Part shown: piece by piece, positions 53,314-63,160 of the stretch | How the letters are laid out: every line of letters begins with the position of its first letter | How positions within the stretch are numbered: position 1 is the stretch's first letter | Assembly (NCBI RefSeq): GCF_000143415.4 | Contig: NW_003314266.1 | Span: 1,669,139-1,733,138, forward strand | Length of the DNA: 64,000 nt | Source: Selaginella moellendorffii | Lineage: Eukaryota; Streptophyta; Lycopodiopsida; Selaginellales; Selaginellaceae | Direction of reading: 5' to 3' | Program-made: the position numbers and the translations under genes | The notes under the pieces: model-generated | What the model saw: the letters and a program-made list of their open reading frames with translations, nothing else | The model's database searches: none | What the model was told of the DNA's origin: nothing

Positions 53314-55815
53314 CTATGTTCGTCCATAGATATTAGCCATCAAGTCATAAGCTCCAGCCGAGTGACTATCGCTCTCCACCAATCTACCAAAAGCAATCTC
53401 TCCAATCCTCACGTTTCTCCACTTCGAGCAAGCTCCCAGGATCGTCATCCACGCAACCCCACTCTCTCCAGCCGGCATGCTCTTGACCATCTCCACAGCC
53501 TCGTCGAGGTGATTGGCCCGGCTTAGCAAATCCACCATGCAGCTCAAGTGCTCCACTCCCGGAGAGATCCCAAACTTCGGCACCATGTCGCGAAAGTAGC
53601 TCCTCCCTTTCTCGACGAGACCACTGTGGCTACACGCTGTGAGCAAACAAACCAGCGTCACAGCGTTGGCTGCCAAGCCTCGATCTTCCATGGAGCTAAA
53701 GCTCTCAAAAACGAGCTTCCATTTTCCCACCCGGCTGTACCCCGCAATGAGAGCCGTCCAGAGAACCAAGTCGCCACCTCCAGCAGCGACGATCCAGTCG
53801 AAAACACAGCGTGCCCGGATCATATCTCCACACTTCCCGTAAACATCCACAAGCGAAGTTGCAAGAGTTTCATCAACTTCGAGACCGGCCCTGTAGATCC
53901 TTGCCTCGATCGCTTGCAGCTTGTCCAGAGCCACGGCAGCTCCGCATGCTTTTAGCAGGACGCCGAAAGTCCGGGAGTTCGCCATAGCTTCGCTCTCCAG
54001 CATTCTCGGGAAGAGCTCCAGCGAGAGATCTTCCTCGCCGTTTTCGCTGTATCCCAGCAGGAGGGCGTTCCAGGACGCGGCAGTGGCGGAGTTCCTGGCC
54101 ACCACCCTGTCGAAAACACCCCTCGAATCTACCATGCTCCCACACCTCGCGTACATGTCCACCAGAGTATTGGCTACGTAGGTGTCCGTCTCAAAGCTCC
54201 TATCCATCGCCTGCGAGTGGAAGCTCATCCCTTTCTCCAGAGCCTTGAGCTTCACAAGCCTGCCATGGACGAGCTCCCCGGCCTCCTTGCCGGCCATGCT
54301 CGAGCAAGCCTTCAAAGCCGCGACGAAAGTTGGCGGATCAAGCCCGCCTCCTTGCTCGCAAACTTTCGATTCGAGGAGCTCCACTGCGAGCTCTCCCTGG
54401 CCATTCTCCGCGTACCCCAGCGTGAGAGACGTGAGCGGCACCACGCTGCTCGAGGAGAGCCTGTCAAACACTCGTCTGGCCTCCACCAAGCAGCCACACT
54501 TCGCGTACATATCCACCAGCGAAATCCCCACGCTTGCGTCGAGCTCCCAGCCACTTTTCTCCGCTCGAGCGTGGATCTCCACTCCTCTCTTGAGAGACTC
54601 CACCTTGACAAGCCTCCCATCGAGCTCCCTCGCCTCTTCTCTCTCGGAGAGGCTCGAGCAAGCTTTGAGCGCCGAGACGAAAGTTGCCGCGTCGATTGAG
54701 GAGGAACTCGCGAGCTCCATCCGCGAGAATAAATCGATGGCGAGCTCTCCATTCCCTGCGTCGATATATCCCATCATCAGCGACGTCCAAGACACAGCAT
54801 TGTGGCAAGGCATCCTATCAAAGACTCTCTGCGAGCTCACCACGCTCTTACACTTCGCGTACACGTCCACCAGCGTAGTCGCGACGTAGAGATTAAACTC
54901 GCAGACAAACTTCGCCGCCAGGGAATGGATAGCCATCGCTCTCTCCAAGCTCTCCACCTTCACGAGCTTTCCATCGATCTCCCTGCCGTCCTCCTTCACT
55001 GCGAGGCTGGAGCAAGCTTTCAGCGCGGCAACAAACAAAGTAGCGTCTGGAGCAATACCTTGGGAGTGGAAACTAAAGCTCGAGAAGAGCTCCAGCGCCA
55101 GCGATTCTTGGCTGTTCTCCGCGTATCCCAGCATCAAGGCCGTCGAGGAAACCAAGTCGTGCAACGGCATTCGATCAAACACCGCTCGAGCTTCGATCAC
55201 ACTGCCACACTTTGCATACATAGTGACGAGAGCGCTAGCAACGAAGATATCCATACCTCTGGAAGCTCTCGCGAGCTGCGAGTGGATCGCCACGCCTTGC
55301 TTGAGAGCAGCGAGCTTGAGCGCTCGTCCGTCAGCTTCGTGAGCCTGTTCTCTCGCCGCCAAGATCGCACAAGCCTTGAGCACAGCCACGAAAGTCCTCG
55401 CGTTTGGATCGCATCGATGGCGATCTCGCCCGCGATCCATCCGAGCAAAGAGCTCCAGAGCACTGGCTGGATCATCGTTGTCGACATATCCCAGCAGGAG
55501 AGAGTTCCAAGTCACAACATCCCGCCTCTCAAGCTCATCAAAGATCTTGCGAGCTTCCAAGACGCTCCCACACCTCGCGTACATGCTCACGAGAGCGCTG
55601 GCCACGAACTTATCTTTGCTTTGCCGGCTCGCCATCGCTCGAGCGTGGATCTCTCGGCCCTCGACGAGGGTCTTGCATTGCTTGAGCGAGGCAAGCAAGC
55701 CAAGAACACTGGATTCGTGCCTTTGCTGTGGAGCTATGGCGATGGAAAGCCCGCGACTAGAGAGGAGAAAATGCCCACCTTGGAGAACTAAGCTTCTTCG
55801 TCTTCCAGAATGCAT
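53314..55815 (-). CDS. Intronless PLS-class PPR protein (organelle RNA binding)
   Basis: 833 codons without introns. The first 35 residues (MHSGRRRSLVLQGGHFLLSS) are basic and Ser/Leu-rich, like a mitochondrial or plastid presequence. About 20 PPR units follow, in repeated blocks around FVASALVSMYARCGSVLEAR, DVVTWNSLLLGYVDNDDPAS and the HSGLVEKGRSYF motif that marks the last units. The C-terminus (SGVAWMTILGACSKWRNVRI, then GAYDLMANIYG) is the E region, which stops after ANIYGRT; the usual E+ and DYW parts are missing. Such proteins select sites for C-to-U editing or other organelle RNA processing, and this one would need a partner for catalysis. The start is the first in-frame ATG. Confidence 0.9.
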   Translation of the reverse strand: MHSGRRRSLVLQGGHFLLSSRGLSIAIAPQQRHESSVLGLLASLKQCKTLVEGREIHARAMASRQSKDKFVASALVSMYARCGSVLEARKIFDELERRDVVTWNSLLLGYVDNDDPASALELFARMDRGRDRHRCDPNARTFVAVLKACAILAAREQAHEADGRALKLAALKQGVAIHSQLARASRGMDIFVASALVTMYAKCGSVIEARAVFDRMPLHDLVSSTALMLGYAENSQESLALELFSSFSFHSQGIAPDATLFVAALKACSSLAVKEDGREIDGKLVKVESLERAMAIHSLAAKFVCEFNLYVATTLVDVYAKCKSVVSSQRVFDRMPCHNAVSWTSLMMGYIDAGNGELAIDLFSRMELASSSSIDAATFVSALKACSSLSEREEARELDGRLVKVESLKRGVEIHARAEKSGWELDASVGISLVDMYAKCGCLVEARRVFDRLSSSSVVPLTSLTLGYAENGQGELAVELLESKVCEQGGGLDPPTFVAALKACSSMAGKEAGELVHGRLVKLKALEKGMSFHSQAMDRSFETDTYVANTLVDMYARCGSMVDSRGVFDRVVARNSATAASWNALLLGYSENGEEDLSLELFPRMLESEAMANSRTFGVLLKACGAAVALDKLQAIEARIYRAGLEVDETLATSLVDVYGKCGDMIRARCVFDWIVAAGGGDLVLWTALIAGYSRVGKWKLVFESFSSMEDRGLAANAVTLVCLLTACSHSGLVEKGRSYFRDMVPKFGISPGVEHLSCMVDLLSRANHLDEAVEMVKSMPAGESGVAWMTILGACSKWRNVRIGEIAFGRLVESDSHSAGAYDLMANIYGRT

Positions 55816-55979
55816 AGATTTAGAGAGAGCTACTCACCTCCATAGACAAACTCTCTAGTCAACTGCCCTAAGATGCTTTGCTTGTCATTTCTTTGCCGTG
55901 GAATGCACTGCATAGGTTCCTTGTCCCCACATTCGTGGAGCTCGTGGAGCTCGCAAGTTCTTCTTTATTTTTCCTCGCC

Positions 55980-57854
55980 ATGGCTCTATGCAGATCTGAC
56001 ACGCTCGTGTGGTGGACACTCCTGGGAGTGGTGTGTGGAATCGGTCTAGGAGCTGCGCTTTACAGAGCCCACTGTTCCGACTTGACGATTGAGCTCATAG
56101 GTGCGTGGCAAAGATTTCCATTTGTTGGTGATTTCGTTCTTCGTTTTCGGTTTCTAGGATATCCTGGCGAATTGTATCTTCGAGCACTGCAGCAGCTCGT
56201 TTTGCCATTGATTGTCTTCGCTCTAATGTCCGGAGTCTTCAGCTTGAGACACACTCAGCATGGGTATTGCGTTTTTTCTCGTTTCCTCCATGGACTTCTG
56301 AGAAAACTTTTTTGGTCCAGCGTTGGAAGAATCACGCGGTGGTCGCTCTTTTACTACCTCATATCAATGCTACTGGCTGTGGTACTCGGGATCACTCTGG
56401 TTTACTTGATCAAGCCAGGCCAGTCTCGACCATTTAGCACCACCAATGACAAATGCACTAGGAACAACATTACAATCACGTAAGTTGTGTCAAGTTCATC
56501 TTTTGTGAAAAAAGAGCGATTTTTTTCCTTGCTGCAGCTCGGTTTCTCTGCAAGAAAACGCAGCTGCCACTTTGGTGGAGCCACTTTTGCAGATTGGCCG
56601 AGATCTTATCCCAACAAATTTTGTTGCCGCTGCTGCTAAATCAGATTATCTTGGCATGGTTGCCTTCGCTATCGTATTTGCGTTCTTCGTCAATACTTTC
56701 GGTACTACATTGCTTCTTCTTTCTGCCAAGAAAAAAAACTACTTTTTTTTTTGTTTTGCCAGGCGAGAAAGCAGATTCATTAGTCCAGTTGGTTGAGCTT
56801 TGCAATGCAATTATAATGAAGATTGTAAGCCATCGTTTTCTCTCTTCTCTAGTTCTGTTTTTTCTAAGGTTTTTTTTTTCTTTGTGAAGCTTAGATTTTC
56901 GCAGTTATCACCTTGACTCCAATCGGAGTTGCGTCACTGACCGCAAGCGCGCTCTTGAAAGCTTGCGACGTCTTTCGTCTGCTCAAGGCTCTTGGGCTAT
57001 TCGTCGGGACGGTCTTAGGTGGTTTGATGCTACACTCTTTAATTCTTCTTCCTCTCATGGTAATGCTGCTCTCGCGAAGAAATCCCTTCAATGCTCTCAA
57101 GTAAGCCAATTTGATGGCACAGCATTGTCAGCTTTGAATCCATATCTTGTAGGAATTTCTTTCCAGCTTTGATCATGGGTCTAGGAACATCGTCCGGCGC
57201 GGTGACAATGCCAGTGACAATGAACTGTGCCGTGGCCTCAGGCTGCGATCCAAACTTAGTTCGCTTCGTCATTCCTCTGGGAACAAATATCAATCGCGAT
57301 GGATCCGCACTATATGAAGCAGTCTCTGTACTGTTTATCTGTCAAGTACGTAAGAAAAATTCTGTTTTTCTTAGAAAGAATTCTTCGGTTTTCTCTTGTC
57401 CAGGCTCATGGCCTCGATTTACCACCCGCGAAGCTGTTTGTTCTTGCGATTGCAGCAACTCTTGCAGCGGTTGGCTGCGGTCCGGTCCCAAATTCTGGCC
57501 TACTTACAATGATCGTTGCTCTTCAGGTGGACCAACTTTTTAAAAAAAAGAACTTTAGGATATCTTGATGTTCTTCATGGTTTTGTCTACAGTCGATTGG
57601 ATACTCCCAATTCGTGGGAGATGTTTCACTTCTCTACGCAGTGGATTGGCTGCTGTGTGCCGTCCGCACTTCTGTCAACATTTGGGGAGATGGATGTGCG
57701 TGTTTGATCGTGGATGCGTGGAACAAACGCTACGTCGATCCAAAGTCCAATCTGGTGAGTACTTCTAAGGCAAAAACTCTTCTTCTTTCTCTAATTTTCA
57801 TATCAGGAAGAGATTAGAGAACCACTCCTTTCGAGTGATTCCATTGACTTTTAG
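55980..57854 (+). CDS. SLC1/DAACS dicarboxylate or amino acid:cation symporter
   Basis: Ten exons, 447 codons: 55980-56100, 56158-56263, 56321-56479, 56538-56701, 56763-56824, 56895-57100, 57153-57345, 57404-57526, 57593-57754, 57807-57854. Membrane helices appear from WWTLLGVVCGIGLGAALY onward. Family motifs: YLRALQQLVLPLIVFALMSG (TM2); FFPALIMGLGTSSGAVTMPV (serine-rich hairpin 1 and TM7 side); IPLGTNINRDGSALYEA (the NMDGT motif, here NRDGS); DWLLCAVRTSVNIWGDG (TM8, with Asp, Arg and Asn that bind substrate and sodium in glutamate transporters). The Arg after CAV fits an acidic substrate. An extracellular loop between TM3 and TM4 has NNIT, a possible glycosylation site. The start ATG is in a good context (CGCCATGG). 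Confidence 0.9.
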
Positions 57855-57981
57855 CTGTGGAAAACCGCTCGACTTGTACAGTGGAAATTTTTATTCGCGA
57901 ACAAGTAAATAGCGCCTCTCTTTTATTTTTTCCATGGTTTGATCATGATCTTATGAACTGGAAGAGGATCGAGAATTTTTT

Positions 57982-58955
57982 TCATGCTTGTTCCAATAGT
58001 CGTGCGCTGAAATGCATGGGTAAGTGACGAGAAAACAGTGACTTCTCCTGCGTGAGTAGGCGCCTCTCGAGCCGTTTATGCGACTCCTCCACCAGGAAAT
58101 CGTTGTGAGAGAGATGTTTCTCCACGAGCTGAGAAGAAACACTCTTTAGAAACATTGCCTCGCTGCGTGTGTTTTCTTCCCATCTTGCAGCAGCCGCCCG
58201 AGATCTCGCTTCTCCATACGCTGGTTTCGGGGGATCAACGAGAACCAGTTTCCTCGACTGCCTCAAGGATTTCATAGTCTGCTCGATGGAAGCAGCGCAT
58301 GTTGAAAGTGTCTCGGGTTCTCTTGCACATAAAGCCGCTTTCCAAGATCTCAAGCTATGGTATTTTCATGGTATTTTATACCTCGGTGACCATGAGCTCC
58401 AAGCAGCTGTAAACCAGTTGACAACGTCTGCGCTAGTGTTCTCGGTTTGGAATCTCCTCCTCGCGTTCATCAGCATGCACAATAGTCCCCCAGGAACGAT
58501 CTCTTCGGCTCTAAACTTGAGAAAGTTGCAAAGATTTTCGTGAGCTTGCTGCTGATAAGCCTGCGCCACCTCGGGCTTTGCCTTGTCCGGCGATATATTG
58601 CCACCATTCCAGCAAACAGATTCGCCATCCAGGACCGCATCGGGTATCTGGAAGAAGAGAACTTCTTGTGATCATCACAAAAACTCTCAAGAGTTTTTAC
58701 CTTGGAGACCCAATGCAACGCAGCGCTGGACACGAAGTGAATGCTGGAAGATGGTAAAAGTTCATAAAAACAACCCGGAACTCCAGCGATAGTTTACACT
58801 GAGCCTGCGGTGGAACTGCTGATCGATTTGCAGTGCATGGCTATGGCGTTTCTTATGGCTGGAACAACTAGAGGGAAATCTGAGCTCTGGAAGGCCGAGT
58901 TCCTGGCATAGCTCCCAATTCCAACGCCACTTTCCATCTTGAATATGATGGGCAT
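57982..58955 (-). pseudogene. SABATH methyltransferase (SAMT/JMT family), truncated
   Basis: The N-terminus is MPIIFKMESGVGIGSYARNS then AFQSSDFPLVVPAIRNAI, the SABATH substrate and SAM-binding start. The next readable part is VPGCFYELLPSSSIHFVSS, AALHWVSKV, then after an intron DAVLDGESVCWNGGNISPDK, EVAQAYQQQAHENLCNFLKF and RAEEIVPGGLLCMLMNAR. Roughly 90 residues holding the SAM motif (DLGCSSG in the family) are missing between the two, and the C-terminal part is broken by shifts and stops. The family methylates carboxyls of plant acids such as salicylate or jasmonate. This copy cannot be active. Confidence 0.75.
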
Positions 58956-59126
58956 GGGATACATGTTGAGTGGATTTATAGAAGTCAAGTAAAAGGGTTA
59001 TACACAAAATCAAAATCAACTAAAGTCTCAGTGAAAGTCGATAGTATTATGAGAATCAGAAAAGGTTATCTAGGTGACCTTTATTAAGTCAAGGTTTTAG
59101 GTGTTTTGAAGCTAAGGATTAAAGAC

Positions 59127-60266
59127 ATGGCTTTCTGGAAGGCTTTGGCTTTTGGTTTTCTAGTAGTATTCTGCCATGCCAGTAGGCTCGTGGATCACCA
59201 TCACCACCACCATGACAAAGCTGGTGTCCATGCCTTGTTCGTTTTCGGTGACTCCATCGTGGATCCAGGTAACAACAACAATCTCGACACGATTGCAAAG
59301 GCAAACCATTTGCCGTACGGCTTCAAGTTCAAGGGTCACGAAGCCAGTGGAAGGTTTTGCGATGGAAAGCTGGCGGTCGATCTTGTTGCCGAGCACTTGG
59401 GACTTCCATATCCGCCACCTTACAGCCCAAATTCCAGCGCTGCCACCCAGGGCATGAACTTTGGATCGGCCACCTCGGGGATTCTCAATAGCACTGGAAT
59501 GGTAAGCCTTCAGTTTCTAATCACGAGTGAGGTTCTAACCAGGAAAATTGTGTAGGGATCTATTTTATCCCTTTCCACTCAAGTCAACCTCTTCTCGCAT
59601 GTTGCGAAAGGACTGCCGAGGGACTTGATTGCCAGCTCGATCTTTTACATTAGCACTGGGAACAACGACATGGCATCCATAGAACCCATGCACACGATCA
59701 TCTCACAGTTCCATGCACAATTAGAGGTGAGTAGTAACTATCTTTCGAATCTCTCATGAAACTTTGCATAGTTCATCTCTAACTTCTTTTGCTCTTTGCC
59801 GCAGCGTCTCTACGACTTGGGCGCACGCAAGTTCGTGGTGGTGGGTATTCTCAACGTTGGATGCGTGCCGGCAACGCAGCTGGGCGACAGCTGCACGGAG
59901 CTGGGCGAGTGGATGACGAAGCGCTTCAACGAGCAGCTGCAAACGATGCTGGAGGAGATGCGGACGTCGCACCAGGGCTTCACTCCCATCTACGCAAACG
60001 CTGCAGGGATCATGGACGAGGTGATGAGGGATCCAGCGGCGTTTGGCATGAGCAACGTTCACCAGGGGTGCTGCCCGAGCAGCAGCATCATCCCGTTTAT
60101 GTTTTGCTACCCTGGTGCGTTCCACTGCAAGGACAGCAGCAAGTATATGTTCTGGGATCTGGTTCATCCGACCGAGGCATTCAACACCATACTGGTGCAA
60201 AGGTGGTACAACGGCAGCACCGAGTACGTATCGCCCATGAACATTGCGGCACTTGCTGCGGCTTAG
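59127..60266 (+). CDS. GDSL-type esterase/lipase, secreted
   Basis: Three exons (59127-59501, 59556-59726, 59805-60266), 335 codons. A signal peptide (MAFWKALAFGFLVVFCHASR) is followed by VDHHHHHHDK, then block I FVFGDSIVDPGNNNN with the catalytic Ser. Block II Gly is in MNFGSATSGI, block III Asn in STGNNDMAS, and block V DLVHPTEAFN has the catalytic Asp and His. Length and block order are typical of plant GDSL enzymes, which hydrolyse esters in walls and cuticle. The initiation ATG is the first in-frame one; the next in-frame codons upstream lack ATG. The exact substrate cannot be inferred. Confidence 0.95.
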
Positions 60267-60321
60267 TTTGTGTGTATACTTTCAAAAGTTTGTGTGTATA
60301 CTTTCAAAAGTTTGTGTGTAT
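60266..60321. repeat. 22-base tandem repeat in the GDSL 3' UTR
   Basis: GTTTGTGTGTATACTTTCAA plus AA is repeated twice in full and once in part, starting at the last base of the stop codon. Confidence 0.9.
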
Positions 60322-60454
60322 AACAAAGAACTTGTTTCGTAAGAAGGGAAGGTTTAGAGAAAAGGAGAAAGGAGGGAAAAAGGCTTCGATGGTATGTAAC
60401 TTCTTTATGTAAAAGAATCACTCGACATACCTTCACTGTGAAAGTACTCGATAA

Positions 60455-63003
60455 TCATAACCTCTCTAGAGGTGTAAGGCCCAGTAACTCAAGGCCTTGT
60501 TTCATGATCAGGCGGGTTGCCTCACAGAGCAATAACCGGCTTGCCTCTTGCAAGCTTCCATTCACCTGCGACAAAAGCTCGAGATAGAAACAAAAGGATT
60601 TCAGAAAGAGAGAACCTTGCAGCTGGTGTAAAACTGCGTGAAGAGCTCCGAGAGAGTGTACAGGTAATCGCACAGAGTACTCGGCAAGAGCCGGCTGATG
60701 GAGTCCTCTACGGTCTAAGCTCACGGAAAAAAAAATGGTTAAGTCGTGCGTAAAAGCACCAGTGCTTACCTCTGTGAACTGAACGAGATGTAACCCGAGA
60801 GATCTTTCGTGTGGGTGCTCCACAACCAGCTCGCAAGTCTGCAAAATTTATTTGCAAAAAGCATTTGAGAAACAAGACAGCCATACCTGTTTGATTTCGT
60901 CAATGCTTCTTCCAGATTTTCTGATGATAGAACAAACCCGTGCATACGCATAGAAAAGATAAACAGCAGTGTTTCCCTGCCAGCAAATGCTCAAAAATAA
61001 GGAACTGAGAAAACGATGGACGTTAAAAAACCTTGATGTCGAGCATCTGCTCAAAGTCGAATCTATAGGTTGTTTCGCGGTTGTTTTTCAGGTCTGCGTA
61101 CCTACAAAAACACAAGAAGTTCATATCTGTGGAAGAACTTGACAACTTACTTGACGGCTCCATAGCCAAGTGCTTCAGCTGCTGCCTCTAAATCTTCACC
61201 GCTCCACTCTCCTTTTCGGCCTAGGATGTGATCATGAGAACTTTTACGAGCTCCGACGGGTCAGTTACCTCGCTCTATCAGTTCCTTGTGGCTGCGGCTC
61301 TTGGCATCGTCCAGCAAGTTTGCAAGCAAAACCCCTCCTTTTCTACCTCGGATGCGCTTCCCATCTTCGCCAAGCACCATTCCAAATCCAATATGTTGGG
61401 CTTTGGGAAATCCATGCTCCGGCAACCACCCAGCGAGTTTTGCAGCCTATACATAGATATCGTCATGTATGTAAAAGAGAAACCAAAACAAAACCTCTCA
61501 CCTGGAAGAACATATCAAAGTGCTGCTTCTGTCCAACATCAGTAACGTAGATAATCCATTCCGCCTTCTCGACATGGACACGGTACCTGACACAACTATT
61601 TTGATCCCAACAGAAAAAGAAAATTACGAACCACAAGGCTGCTAAGTCAGTGCTAGCATATGTATAAGCACCATCTGTCTTTGTTACAATCAGCGGTATA
61701 TCATAGCCTTTGAGAAATATCACCCTTGCACCGTCGCTCTCTTGCAAAAGTCCCTTCTCTTCGAGAGACTTGATAGCATAGGGAATGTATGGATGATAAA
61801 AGCTCTCGGCCTGCAAGACAAAAGAAAAACCTTTTCCTCAATCTGAACAAAGCGACGTGAATCCGCTCACTTTCTCCTCAAGAGAAACGTTCAGACGGCC
61901 ATAAGTTCGTTCGTAAGCTCTTCGACTCACGTCGCAAAGGGACTTCCACTTAGCGTGATATTCCGCCTCGCTTCTCTAAATCCAAGCAAAGAAACGTACT
62001 GAGAAAACATATTTGTTCCATCGCCAGTACCTGTAATTTGACCACACCTTGCTGGGCTTTAGCTTTGAATTGCTCATCGCTTTTAAATCTCTCGGATGCT
62101 TCAACGTACATTTTCTGCGGACAATGTGATTTCTCGATGTCAGTACTCAGGATTTCTAAAAGCAAACCATACGTTATCTAACCTGCAAGTCGCCGATAGC
62201 CTCTACCTCGGCACCCGTCTCAAATATGTGTTCAAGTAGCATTCCAAACTGCAAAGACCTGCCACGGTCTTGCTGAAAGGAACAAAGAAAGGAGGACTTT
62301 GGCTTCGTTACCTGCGTTCCCCAGTCGCCAACGTGGTTTCTCCGCATGACACTTACGTTACAAAACTCAAGCATTTTCGCCACACTATCGCCGATAACTG
62401 TCGAGCGCAAGTGTCCGACATGGAGCTCCTTGGCAATGTTTGGCGAAGAGAAATCCACGAGTGCGTGCTTAACGGGCAGCTCGGGCGCAAGTGCGTCAAC
62501 TCCTTGATGCAAAACAGTAGTAAGTTTCTGTTTTAATTTTGAAACATAGGATAAGAAGAAGAGAACGATCGAGCTTAAGATCTATACCTCTGCAATGAAG
62601 CGTGCCGAGAGCGTGACATTTATGTAGCCTGCTCCAGCAACGCTGGTCTTCTCAAGCATGCTCGTCCTGGGAATGTTCCGCAAAACATCCTGAGAAGAAA
62701 AGCGTAAAAACACGAGCAAGTTCTCGCTAGACTTTTCTACCTGCGCAACGGAGACTGGATTCCCGTATGTGGATTGCATGCCTTTGATTCTAGACCAGAT
62801 TCCCATCGCATTGTTGCTGCAGGACAGTTTAAAGGTTACTCCATGAAGAGGAAAATCTCGACTTACATTTGATAGTCTCCAAACTTGGGATTGTTGCAAG
62901 CGATGACAATGGGCTCCACAGAGACCCACTCTCCGACCGTGCTGCGAAATGCTGCCTGAAAAATCTGGGAGATCTCGTTCCTCACAGACGGATATCGTGC
63001 CAT
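60455..63003 (-). CDS. Arginyl-tRNA synthetase
   Basis: Sixteen exons, 578 codons: 63003-62867, 62816-62741, 62689-62588, 62527-62312, 62248-62183, 62114-62031, 61975-61871, 61810-61632, 61586-61502, 61446-61269, 61220-61151, 61101-61032, 60976-60887, 60838-60770, 60714-60616, 60565-60455. It attaches arginine to its tRNA. N-terminal Add-1 domain: [20 protein letters not shown] motif: [14 protein letters not shown]. Then [48 protein letters not shown] and the KMSKS-equivalent [12 protein letters not shown]. Anticodon-binding DALR domain: [17 protein letters not shown] to the end [10 protein letters not shown]. Length matches plant ArgRS. No clear transit peptide from this ATG; an upstream exon is possible. 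Confidence 0.95.
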
Positions 63004-63029
63004 CAAAGAAAATGTTTCTATTGTGTATA

Positions 63030-63160
63030 AACCCTAAGAGAAAAAAGCTGCTTACACAGCTTTAGTGAATAGTCGGCTAGCTCGTTAAAAATGAATTATG
63101 CTCACCATTCAGTGATCACGCTGCCCTTCCCTGTAAAAGTTCCATTTGACTTAGATGTTC
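63030..63160. other. Spacer between the ArgRS start and the Fic gene
   Basis: Holds the likely 5' flank of ArgRS and the 3' end of the upstream minus-strand gene; no signal could be fixed. Confidence 0.4.

Noticed and set aside
54802-55791. A 329-codon open frame on the plus strand
   Set aside because: It lies opposite the PPR gene and is a by-product of its codon use; it has no motif of its own.
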